A stretch of 64,000 nt of DNA, taken from positions 1,441,513 through 1,505,512 of the forward strand of contig NZ_LT985323.1 in NCBI RefSeq assembly GCF_900290275.1. The letters are read 5' to 3'. This stretch comes from Prevotella merdae. Its GTDB lineage: Bacteria; Bacteroidota; Bacteroidia; Bacteroidales; Bacteroidaceae. Positions 49,982 to 57,593 of the stretch are shown piece after piece. The notes below the pieces were generated by a model. It was not told where the DNA came from and ran no database searches. It saw only the letters and a program-made list of their open reading frames with translations. Each line of letters opens with the position of its first letter. Position 1 is the first letter of the stretch. A program made the position numbers and the translations under genes.

Positions 49982-50014
49982 AGCCAAGAAGTCAGGAGCT
50001 TCTTGGCTTTTTTC
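49982..50014 (+). terminator. Rho-independent terminator of the DUF262 operon
   Basis: A 10-bp perfect stem (49982-49991 with 49999-50008; AGCCAAGAAG) with seven-base loop, followed by Ts, 50 bases after the stop codon. Confidence 0.85.
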
Positions 50015-50213
50015 GTCTAAAATCCTCATTTTTTTCCCATTTTATAAGGAAATATTTTTCTGTGTATATAGCCTGCACAGGAAGATGATACCTTTGCATT
50101 GTGATTCAGAGAAACCAAGGAATAATCTAAAAAGTTATCAAAATATTTCTTCCCCAAAACGGGAACTTAATTCCTGTTTAAGATCGTTTGGGAAATTACA
50201 GCATGCAAAATGA

Positions 50214-51473
50214 TTATCCTTGCTCCAACAAGTTCTTGTCTGTCAAGAAATCCAAGAGTCCGACAGTCAACACACCGAGTTCGTCCTCCTTGCGATGAAT
50301 GTCATCACCAACAATGACAATCTTACGAAAGTGGTCATTGATTGACAATAATGGACGACGTTCTTGCTGTTCCTTCTCTGGCGTAGGCATGTGAAAAGCC
50401 GACTGGATATACACTCTGTATGGAGGGCGGTTCACCACAAAGTCTACCTCCAACTGTTTTCTGACAAACTTACCGTTCTCATCCTTGCCACCAAGTTCAA
50501 CCAATCCTACGTCCACATTATATCCACGGCAACGAAGCTCATTATAGACAATGTTTTCCATAATGTGTGTTTCCTCCTGCTGACGATAGTTAAGAATGGC
50601 TGCACGTATGCCGATATCTGCGAAGTAGTATTTCGTCTCGGTACCAATATATTTTCTGCCTTTCACATCATAGCGCAAGGCTTCCTCTATCAAGAAAGAG
50701 TCTTTCAGATAGTCAATGTATTGTTTTATAGTGTCTCTTTTTATGGTTACCCCTTGTGCAGATTGAAAGGTATTGGCTATTCTCGTTGGATTGGTTGACG
50801 AACCAATGCCCGAGGCTATTACACGCACCAATTCCTTCATTCCTTCAGAATTACGCAGATGGTTGCGCTCAATTACGTCACGCAGATAGGTTGTTTCATA
50901 CAGACCACGCAAATAGTCAGTTTTCTTTTCTTCCGTTTCAAGCAAAGCCACTTGTGGTAGTCCTCCAAAAGTATAGTAATCCAACCAAGCTTTGCGTATA
51001 TCTCCACCAATACCACTAAAGTATTCGTCAAAGGTGAGAGGCCAGATGCGTATCTCGTCACCTCTGCCTCGGAACTCAGTCACAACATCACTTGACAGGA
51101 AACGAGAGTTTGAGCCTGACACATACACATCTACATTCCGCATGTGTGTCAAGCTAAGAATAACCTCCACAAATTCTTCTACCAACTGTACCTCGTCCAA
51201 GACTATATAATAAGGATTGCCATCATCCACAACCTTTGAATCTATATAGTCGAGCAAGGCATCAGGCTTTCTCAACCGTCTGTTTCGGAAATCATCAAGT
51301 TGAATTTCGATGATGTGATTATCAGTCACCCCATGTTCCAACAGCCAATTATGCCAAATATCAAACAGCAGGAAAGACTTTCCACATCGTCTGACACCAG
51401 TTATAATCTTCACAAGACCATTTCCACGTCCTGCAATAAGTTCATCCAAGTATTTCTTACGTTCAAATATCAT
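50214..51473 (-). CDS. AAA ATPase with DUF4143 domain, intact
   Basis: The 419-residue protein has an AAA_14 ATPase domain with Walker A GVRRCGKS at 26-33 and Walker B YIVLDEVQ (Asp93, Glu94). SGSNSRFLSSD and FRGRGDEIRIWPLTFDEYF follow as family motifs. The C-terminal DUF4143 part has YYFADIGIRAAIL and a PD-(D/E)XK-like ending (QLEVDFVVNR). These proteins are abundant in Bacteroidales and many archaea; their function is unknown. It is the only complete member in this region: remnants A, B and C lie at 42.1, 51.9 and 53.8 kb. They are closer to each other than to it, so it is a paralogue and not their direct source. Confidence 0.85.
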   Translation of the reverse strand: MIFERKKYLDELIAGRGNGLVKIITGVRRCGKSFLLFDIWHNWLLEHGVTDNHIIEIQLDDFRNRRLRKPDALLDYIDSKVVDDGNPYYIVLDEVQLVEEFVEVILSLTHMRNVDVYVSGSNSRFLSSDVVTEFRGRGDEIRIWPLTFDEYFSGIGGDIRKAWLDYYTFGGLPQVALLETEEKKTDYLRGLYETTYLRDVIERNHLRNSEGMKELVRVIASGIGSSTNPTRIANTFQSAQGVTIKRDTIKQYIDYLKDSFLIEEALRYDVKGRKYIGTETKYYFADIGIRAAILNYRQQEETHIMENIVYNELRCRGYNVDVGLVELGGKDENGKFVRKQLEVDFVVNRPPYRVYIQSAFHMPTPEKEQQERRPLLSINDHFRKIVIVGDDIHRKEDELGVLTVGLLDFLTDKNLLEQG

Positions 51474-51515
51474 ATTAGAGTACTATTTTTGATATTGGTA
51501 TCATATTTTACACCG

Positions 51516-51523
51516 CAAAAATA
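51516..51523 (-). promoter_or_regulatory. -7 box (TATTTTTG) of the AAA/DUF4143 gene
   Basis: Reads TATTTTTGC on the minus strand, 42 bases before the ATG at 51473. Confidence 0.55.
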
Positions 51524-51780
51524 ATGGTTTTATCCCAAAATCCAGCACAATCAATGAAAAAACTGCGTTTATCAAGCAAAAAACAGTAAAACGTAGCATC
51601 GTAAACTACACAAAAATGTTTTTTAGAACAAAAGGGTATGACATGTAATCACACCCTACGTTCAAGAGAGTCGTTTCAACCGTACCCATTTATGAATTTC
51701 GTCCTATAACTTCCATTCACCACATTATGTAGTCAGTTAAAAGCGCCCCTCCCAACCCTTATCTCGTGATTCAAATCGGT

Positions 51781-51820
51781 TCACCCGATAAACATTGGGG
51801 ATTATCGGGTGAGTCCTTTT
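51781..51820 (+). terminator. Orphan terminator hairpin
   Basis: An 11-bp stem (51781-51791 with 51802-51812; TCACCCGATAA) followed by a T tract on the plus strand. No plus-strand gene precedes it. The gap 51524-51903 contains nothing else recognisable, so an upstream gene was probably lost. Confidence 0.6.
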
Positions 51821-51903
51821 TTCTCTAAAAACTTTGGCATTATCAAGTAAAAAGTGTACTTTTAATTACAAAATATGTGTCTTGACACAAAAATTTTCAA
51901 TGA

Positions 51904-52128
51904 ATGATATATTTTGAACGCAAGGGATATCTAAGTAAGCTCATTTCTGCAGAAGGCAATGGGATGATAAAGATTATTACCCGTATCCGCCGATGTGGTA
52001 AATCCTTCCTTCTCTTCAACATCTTCCGCAAACTGATTATTGTAGGGGATAGATATCATTCGGGGTATAATGAAGAGGGAATTCTGATGATGAGCCTCTC
52101 CGATTTCCTCTTGGGTAAGGGAGGCTAA
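51904..52128 (+). pseudogene. AAA/DUF4143 gene remnant B (N- and C-ends fused)
   Basis: Seventy-four residues read MIYFERKGYLSKLISAEGNG, RRCGKSFLLFNIF (Walker A kept) and then directly RKLIIVGDRYHSGYNEEG to the stop. Compared with the intact paralogue, about 340 internal residues are missing, yet the frame is preserved across the join. The product cannot have ATPase or DUF4143 function. Confidence 0.8.
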
Positions 52129-52293
52129 GAATAGATGGACTTGAAGAAAATATCAAGAGTTCTATATTAGTGCAAATTAAGCATGTTGAAACATGCTTCT
52201 TGTATGCCTTCACATTTATCTTTTTCGCCTTTGTATCAAAAAAGATTCTGAAAAAGGTGTTACATTTAAAATATTTTATTTACCTTCGCATAC
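52030..52293 (+). repeat. 264-bp direct repeat, copy B
   Basis: Matches 42099-42362 without gaps, about seven differences. It overlaps the 3' part of remnant B and supplies the leader of the LRR gene at 52477. Confidence 0.9.
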
Positions 52294-52476
52294 AGATATC
52301 CATTCTGCTCACGCCGAGTTGAAGCATCCTCTCTTTGTTGCTTATAAATCAATTGTTTCATATTTAAAAGTACCATTATGGTACGCCCCTTTGATGTAGA
52401 ATAGGACAAAGTGATAAACAATAGCAGACGATGTCTGTACACATGTTTCAAAAGAATATACACAAAAAAAAGAAAT

Positions 52477-53664
52477 ATGAGAAATTTTACTTTTAAAGGA
52501 CTGTTTTTAACTGCGGTATTTATGTTGCTTGGCTGTTTATCAATTCAAGCTGCAGATGACGACTTGATTACAAAACAAATCACCATCAAGTTGGACGAGG
52601 CTGGTACTTTACCTGATAGGATTGGTGCAAGCAAGAAGTATCTGATTACCAATTTGAAAATTATTGGCAAGATAAATGGCACGGATTGGAAAATGATTCG
52701 TGAGATGGTTGGACGTGGTTATGAAAATAATAAAACTGCAGGAAAGCTATCTATGTTAGATTTGTCAGAGGCGAAGATTGTAAAAGGTGGGGATAGATAT
52801 TTTTCTGGTTATAATTGTTATACTTCTAATGATGAAATAGGCGAGTACGCATTCAAAGACTGTAGCAGATTAACGAGTTTAACCCTTCCTGCTGGTATTA
52901 CCTCAATAGGCTATGCCGCATTCAATGGCTGTCGCGGATTAACGAGTTTAACCCTTCCAGCTGGTATTACCTCAATAGGCCGTAGCACATTCGAAGGCTG
53001 TCGCGGATTAACGAGTTTAACCCTTCCTGCTGGTATTACCTCAATAGGCGAATACGCATTCCGAGGCTGTAGCGGATTAACGAGTTTAACCCTTCCTGCT
53101 GGTATTACCTCAATAGGCGGTGGCGCATTCAAAGACTGTAGCGGATTAACGAGTTTAACCCTTCCTGCTGGTATTACCTCAATAAACTATGGCACATTCT
53201 ATGGCTGTAGCGGATTAACGAGTTTAAACCTTCCTGCTGGTATTACCTCAATATACTATAACGCATTCTATGGCTGTAGCGGATTAACGAGTTTAACCCT
53301 TCCTGCTGGTATTACCTCAATAGGCGAATACGCATTCCGAGGCTGTAGCGGATTAACTTCTATTTATGTATATTCAGAGAAAGTACCAAAAATGGGTACT
53401 GACGTGTTTAAAGGTTGTGATGCTAATAAATGTACAGTTTATGTACCTAAGGGAACTTATGATGATTATAGGATCTCTGAATTTGGCTACTTTGAGAACA
53501 TTGTCGAATTCGATCCAACAGGCATCGACAAGACTACAACCTCTACTGATGTCGAGGAAGTATCGCGCTATTCTGTAAATGGTCAGCGATTGGTAGGTCC
53601 AACCAAGGGATTGAATATCGTGAAGTATAGCGATGGTAGCGTGAAGAAAGTTGCTGTAGAATAA
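52477..53664 (+). CDS. BspA-type leucine-rich-repeat exported protein (LRR_5)
   Basis: From ATG at 52477 (MRNFTFKGLFLTAVFML) the product has 395 residues; an upstream ATG at 52411 would bury the signal peptide. The signal has LGCLSIQA, where cleavage after IQA is likely (a lipobox at LLGC is an alternative). A 100-residue N-terminal domain (LITKQITIKLDEAGTLPDRI...IIGKINGTDWKMIREM) precedes seven nearly identical 23-residue repeats, LTSLTLPAGITSIGxxAFxGC, plus one divergent repeat. The C-terminal 45 residues end RYSVNGQRLVGPTKGLNIVK, like the BspA-like protein at 8321-12133. It is likely surface-bound and adhesive by family. A truncated paralogue follows at 54426. Confidence 0.85.
   Translation: MRNFTFKGLFLTAVFMLLGCLSIQAADDDLITKQITIKLDEAGTLPDRIGASKKYLITNLKIIGKINGTDWKMIREMVGRGYENNKTAGKLSMLDLSEAKIVKGGDRYFSGYNCYTSNDEIGEYAFKDCSRLTSLTLPAGITSIGYAAFNGCRGLTSLTLPAGITSIGRSTFEGCRGLTSLTLPAGITSIGEYAFRGCSGLTSLTLPAGITSIGGGAFKDCSGLTSLTLPAGITSINYGTFYGCSGLTSLNLPAGITSIYYNAFYGCSGLTSLTLPAGITSIGEYAFRGCSGLTSIYVYSEKVPKMGTDVFKGCDANKCTVYVPKGTYDDYRISEFGYFENIVEFDPTGIDKTTTSTDVEEVSRYSVNGQRLVGPTKGLNIVKYSDGSVKKVAVE
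52867..53352 (+). repeat. 69-bp tandem repeat coding for leucine-rich repeats
   Basis: Seven units of 69 bases are nearly identical at the DNA level (core GATTAACGAGTTTAACCC); most differences lie in the codons for the variable residues after GITSI. Such identity favours expansion and contraction by recombination. Confidence 0.9.
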
Positions 53665-53704
53665 TGGGTGGCAAGCATCCTTGTGAGACAATATTTTTAT
53701 ATAG

Positions 53705-53730
53705 GGGTACGAGCAATCGTACCCTTTTTT
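53705..53730 (+). terminator. Terminator of the LRR gene
   Basis: An 8-bp stem (GGGTACGA at 53705-53712 with 53717-53724) with a GCAA tetraloop and six Ts. Confidence 0.8.
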
Positions 53731-53843
53731 GTATTTAAGCATTAACATTTGCTCTCATTTTTCTCTTAAAACTTTGGCGTTATCAAGTAAAAAGTGTACT
53801 TTTACTGCAAAAATATGTGTCTTGACACAAAAATTTTCAACGA

Positions 53844-54314
53844 ATGATATATTTTGAACGCAAGGGATATCTAAGTAAGCTCATCTCTGCAGAAGGCAAT
53901 GGGATGATAAAGATTATTACCGGTATCCGAAATGCAGTTCTTGACTTCCGACAGATAGAATACACTCATATTATGGAGAATGTTATCTATAACGAGCTTC
54001 GCAAACGAGGCTATGGCGTGGATGTCGGCATTGTTGAGAGTTTCAAGCGAGATGAAAATGGTAAGCTGCAGCGCCGGAATCTTGAGATTGATTTCGTGGT
54101 GAACCGTCATGATGAACGTCTCTATATCCAGTCGGCTTTCGCCTTGCCTGATAAGGAGAAGGTAGATCAGGAGCAAGCTTCTTTATTGAATGTAAACGAC
54201 GGCTTCCGCAAACTGATTATCGTAGGGGATAGATATCATTCGGGGTATAATGAAGAGGGCATTCTGATGATGAGCCTCTCAGATTTCCTCTTGGGTAAGG
54301 GTAGTAAGGAATAG
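53844..54314 (+). pseudogene. AAA/DUF4143 gene remnant C (internal in-frame deletion)
   Basis: The 156-residue frame starts as remnant B (MIYFERKGYLSKLISAEGNG, IITGIR) and jumps to NAVLDFRQIEYTHIMENVIY, losing about 270 residues with the Walker A loop, Walker B and the middle of the protein. The C-terminal DUF4143 part, including RRNLEIDFVVNRHDERLYIQSA and the tail KLIIVGDRYHSGYNEEG, is complete. The frame is kept across the join. ATPase function is lost; the nuclease-like end could still fold. Confidence 0.8.
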
Positions 54315-54355
54315 ATGGACTTTTTGGGGGTTGTCATACTCCGTTTATAGGCTTA

Positions 54356-54391
54356 ATATCAAAAAAGTGCAAGTTTGCCACTTTTTGATAT
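54356..54391. terminator. AT-rich hairpin after remnant C
   Basis: ATATCAAAAAAGTG pairs with CACTTTTTGATAT (one bulge) 42 bases after the remnant, so it could end transcripts in either direction. Confidence 0.5.
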
Positions 54392-54425
54392 GAGAAAAAA
54401 GAATATAAACTAAAATAATAGAACT

Positions 54426-54845
54426 ATGAGAAATTTTACATTTAAAGGACTGCTTTTAACTGCGGTATTTATGTTGCTTGGCTGTTTATCAATTCAAGCA
54501 GCTAATGACGACTTGATTACCAAGCAGATTACGATCAAGTTGGATAAGGCTGGTACTTTACCTGATAGAATTGCAAGTAGTAAGAAGTATAAGATTACTA
54601 ATCTGAAGATTGTTGGTGAGATAAATGGCACGGATTGGAATATGATTCGTGAGATGGCAGGAAGAAATTATCAGGAAAGTAGTACAGAAGGAAATCTCTC
54701 TGTGTTAGATTTGTCTGAGGCGAAGATTGTAGCAGGTGGTGATTATTATTATTATGATAATCTTTTTAATAATAAAGTGTATACTTCTAATGATGTATTT
54801 ATAACCATAGAACAACCAAAACTAATCAGAAATATCCGAGTGTAA
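54426..54845 (+). pseudogene. LRR gene copy 2, interrupted by the mobilizable transposon
   Basis: The first 123 residues are a close copy of the LRR protein at 52477 (MRNFTFKGLLLTAVFML, LITKQITIKLDKAGTLPDRI, YTSND). Similarity stops at base 54795 (…TCTAATGATG). The frame then reads 16 unrelated residues from transposon DNA and stops at 54845. All leucine-rich repeats are missing on this side; if the insertion was clean they lie beyond the right end of the transposon. Confidence 0.85.
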
Positions 54846-54967
54846 ATCTTTAATTACCAGCATATTCTAAAATTTAACACTTTTCGGTTGCCATTTGTCG
54901 CTTCCCAAATTTCCACATATTTTTGAGACGTATTTCTGACGTGGAGAATTTGCGGGGCTTGTTTTTT

Positions 54968-55099
54968 GTCACACCGTGCAGACAGTTGACAAGGGTTTAC
55001 AACCGTTTACGACAAGCGACAATAACCGCCCCGATATGCGGAAACAGTCACACTGTGTAGAAAAGCGACAATGGTTGACTTCCGTTCACATCCGTTTAC
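54968..55099. repeat. Short direct repeats in the transposon left end, candidate integrase arm sites
   Basis: GTCACACYGTGYAGA occurs at 54968 and 55047, AGCGACAAT at 55015 and 55064, and CCGTTTAC at 55003 and 55092, all in the same orientation. Non-coding DNA between 54846 and 55150 holds nothing else. Repeats near an element end are typical arm-type integrase sites. Confidence 0.5.
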
Positions 55100-55150
55100 C
55101 ATTTCAGAGATATAGGATTGAAGAAATGAACCATTAAACGATAAAACGGT

Positions 55151-56086
55151 ATGAAAGCAACCAGAAAATGCAGTTTTTGCGGCAAGTCCTTTGTAACCCG
55201 AAGCGGTATGCAAAGATATTGCAGTGAGGCTTGTCAGGCAGAAGCCAAACGAGCCAGAGTGATGCAGAAGAACAACCTCTTCAAAGTCGCCCAACCCTTG
55301 ATGGAGATACAGCATCAGGAGTATCTCACCTTTTCCAAAGCAGCCATCCTCATGGGCTGTTCCCGACAGTACATTTACAAACTTGTAGCCATCGGCAAGC
55401 TGAAAGCCTCACGCATCAGCAACCGCATGGCATTCATCCGCAGAGCCGACATCGAGCAGATGTTGGAGGGCAATCCCTATCACCGCATCCTGCCCGGCAA
55501 CACCTCCACACCAAGGAAATCATCTTCATCTTCCTTACCTGCCAAAAGAGAAAAAAGGGAAAAGGAAAGCGAAGAAGTGTTGGACTTCTATTCGGGCGAG
55601 GAGGTGATGTCCCTTTTTAAGGTAAAGCAGTCATGGCTTTACACTTCCGCCAAGCGTAACCATATCCCCATCTGCCGTATCGCAGGAAAGAACTATTACA
55701 GCAAGAAGCATATTGACGAGTTTTTCGGTGTGGCAGTTGATATTAGCGAAATTACCGACTGGCTACTGACCGAGGAGGTGGAGGAACTGTTCGGCATGAA
55801 GCCGACCGCACTCCGTGCCTACACCTATCGCCATAAGATACCCACTAAAAGAGAGTACGGGCGTACCTATTACTCCAAATCACATTTGAACGAACTCCGC
55901 AGAACTGACCTTGTGAACGATGAACGCTACTATACCGTTGAGCAGGTGCAGCAAATCTATGGTCTTTCGTCAGCCAACATCTGCCATATCGTCAAGGTGA
56001 AGCACATCGAAAAGATAAAGGTGGGTGTGAAAAACCTGCTTTTGCGCTCAGATGTGGAGCGTGTCATGGCTGAAAGGAACAAATAA
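55151..56086 (+). CDS. Transposon DNA-binding protein with zinc-knuckle and four HTH modules
   Basis: The 311-residue protein starts with a Cys motif (CSFCGKSFVTRSGMQRYC then CQ, residues 5-30) of zinc-ribbon type. Four excisionase/MerR-like winged helix-turn-helix modules follow, at about 57-105 (LTFSKAAILMGCSRQYIYKL), 150-190 (EVMSLFKVKQSWLYTSAKR), 205-250 (EVEELFGMKPTALRAYTYR) and 258-308 (YYTVEQVQQIYGLSSANIC). It lies just left of the integrase gene, where Tn4555 carries tnpA, reported to help target insertion. Equating the two is inference. Four DNA-binding modules in one chain suggest a protein that bridges repeated sites at the element end. Confidence 0.75.
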   Translation: MKATRKCSFCGKSFVTRSGMQRYCSEACQAEAKRARVMQKNNLFKVAQPLMEIQHQEYLTFSKAAILMGCSRQYIYKLVAIGKLKASRISNRMAFIRRADIEQMLEGNPYHRILPGNTSTPRKSSSSSLPAKREKREKESEEVLDFYSGEEVMSLFKVKQSWLYTSAKRNHIPICRIAGKNYYSKKHIDEFFGVAVDISEITDWLLTEEVEELFGMKPTALRAYTYRHKIPTKREYGRTYYSKSHLNELRRTDLVNDERYYTVEQVQQIYGLSSANICHIVKVKHIEKIKVGVKNLLLRSDVERVMAERNK

Positions 56087-56121
56087 CCGTGAAAAATCGG
56101 GATTATCGAAAATTATTTCAA

Positions 56122-56171
56122 AATGATGTATCGTGGAGGTATTCACGGATATTTCACGTTGTTCCTTTGCC
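56122..56171 (+). promoter_or_regulatory. 50-bp regulatory box upstream of the integrase gene
   Basis: It matches 58571-58620 at 40 of 50 positions (core TCGTGGAGGTATTCACGGAT) and ends in TTCCTTTGC, one mismatch from the -7 consensus. The shared box suggests common control of int and xis. Confidence 0.6.
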
Positions 56172-56227
56172 ATCGGAAACATGGATACAACTCCAAAATG
56201 TATACAACCAATTAAAACATAATTATT

Positions 56228-57346
56228 ATGAGTAAATGCAAAACAGTTACCTTGCGTAAGCGCAAGATTAAGAACGGGACACAGTATTCACTATGCCTTG
56301 ACTACTATCCCGGCTACCGTGACAATGTCACCATGAGAGTGATTACACGTGAAGCCTTAGGAATTTACATCTTCGCCAAACCTGCAAACCAGCAGGAACG
56401 GGACTTCAACGCACGCATGATGAAGAAAGCGGTCATCCTGCGCAACCAGCGCTACGAAGCCATTTTCAATGAAAACAACGGCTTTTTTGACAAGACCAAG
56501 ATGAAGGGCGATTTCCTTGCCTATTTCAAAGGACTGGCTGACCGCAAGAATATCAAGTGGCAGCACGTATACAAGCATTTCCAGCGGTTCGTGAACGGCA
56601 AATGCACCTTTGAGGAGGTGGATGTGGATTTGTGCCGCAAGTTCATGGAATACCTGCTTGATGCACCCCAATCCATCCACACCAACCAAAAGCTGCACAT
56701 CAACTCCGCAGCAGGCTATTGGTCAACTTTCCGTGCCGTGCTGCACACCGCTTACCGTGACAGGAAGATAAAGGAGAACCCAAACGGCTTCTTAGACCGC
56801 ATCGAGTGCATTCCCACCATCAGGGAGCATTTGAGCCAAGAGGAACTGATACGGCTTGCCGAAACACCCTGTGAGGAGGAGGTCTTGAAAAAAGCTTTTC
56901 TTTTCGCCTGTCTTACGGGACTGAGAAAGAGCGACATCAGACAGCTCACGTGGCAGCAGATACAACCATACACCAACGGCAGGATGTTCGTTACCACCCG
57001 TATGCAGAAAACCAAAGAAATAGTGCATAACCCCATCAGTGATGAAGCCTATGGACTGCTGGGAGAACGGGGCGAGGGACTTATCTTTGAGGATTTCAAG
57101 GACAAGATGCTGCAAGGACCACTCCAACGGTGGCTCACGGCAGCAGGGATAACCAAGAAAATCACCTTTCACTGTACCCGCCACAGCTTCGGAAGCCTGC
57201 ACGTGGAAATGGGAACGGACATGGCTGTCATCCAAGCCTATCTCGGACATAAGAACATTACCACCACACAAATCTATTCCAAGATAGCAGCGCAGCAGAT
57301 GTGTCAGGTGGTGGACAAGATAACCTTGAAGCGCAAGGAGGCATAA
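56228..57346 (+). CDS. int: Tyrosine recombinase (transposon integrase)
   Basis: The 372-residue protein excises and inserts the element by strand exchange at att sites. An N-terminal arm-binding and SAM-like core-binding domain (about 1-190) is followed by the catalytic domain with Arg233 (TGLRKSDI), His315 and Arg318 (HCTRH), His341 (LGHKN) and the nucleophile Tyr350 (IYSK); all essential residues are there. It is of the Bacteroides Tn4555/CTn class. A duplicated control box precedes it and a hairpin terminator follows at 57371. Confidence 0.93.
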   Translation: MSKCKTVTLRKRKIKNGTQYSLCLDYYPGYRDNVTMRVITREALGIYIFAKPANQQERDFNARMMKKAVILRNQRYEAIFNENNGFFDKTKMKGDFLAYFKGLADRKNIKWQHVYKHFQRFVNGKCTFEEVDVDLCRKFMEYLLDAPQSIHTNQKLHINSAAGYWSTFRAVLHTAYRDRKIKENPNGFLDRIECIPTIREHLSQEELIRLAETPCEEEVLKKAFLFACLTGLRKSDIRQLTWQQIQPYTNGRMFVTTRMQKTKEIVHNPISDEAYGLLGERGEGLIFEDFKDKMLQGPLQRWLTAAGITKKITFHCTRHSFGSLHVEMGTDMAVIQAYLGHKNITTTQIYSKIAAQQMCQVVDKITLKRKEA

Positions 57347-57370
57347 ATGTCTCACATTGACAGGTATTCA

Positions 57371-57408
57371 GAGGGGCGGTTATGGCTACAAGGCTATAAT
57401 CGCCCCTC
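57371..57408 (+). terminator. Hairpin terminator after the integrase gene
   Basis: GAGGGGCG (57371-57378) pairs with CGCCCCTC (57401-57408), extended by TTAT/ATAA with one mismatch. A short T run (TGTTTTTGG) follows. Confidence 0.65.
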
Positions 57409-57546
57409 TATGTTTTTGGCTTGATGCCACCATTTATAAGCCCCTCAGAGTATGAAACAGAGTATGATATGATGACATTTCGTGAAATACATTGAAAAAG
57501 ACCGTTCTAACCGCAAATAACGGGCAGTAATTGGGAAAAATAGCAT

Positions 57547-57554
57547 TAACTTTG
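57547..57554 (+). promoter_or_regulatory. -7 box (TAACTTTG)
   Basis: A consensus box 39 bases before the ATG at 57594. It shows that the upstream in-frame GTG/TTG starts are not used. Confidence 0.65.
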
Positions 57555-57593
57555 CACAAAATAATACAGGAACATTCAATCTCTCAACGAAAT

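Noticed and set aside
52411-52476. Upstream start of the LRR gene
   Set aside because: It adds a charged 22-residue stretch before a typical signal peptide; the paralogue at 54426 starts at the equivalent of 52477.
52867-53352. Regularly spaced repeats that could suggest a CRISPR array
   Set aside because: The 69-bp units are contiguous and in frame within an LRR gene, with no unique spacers and no cas genes.
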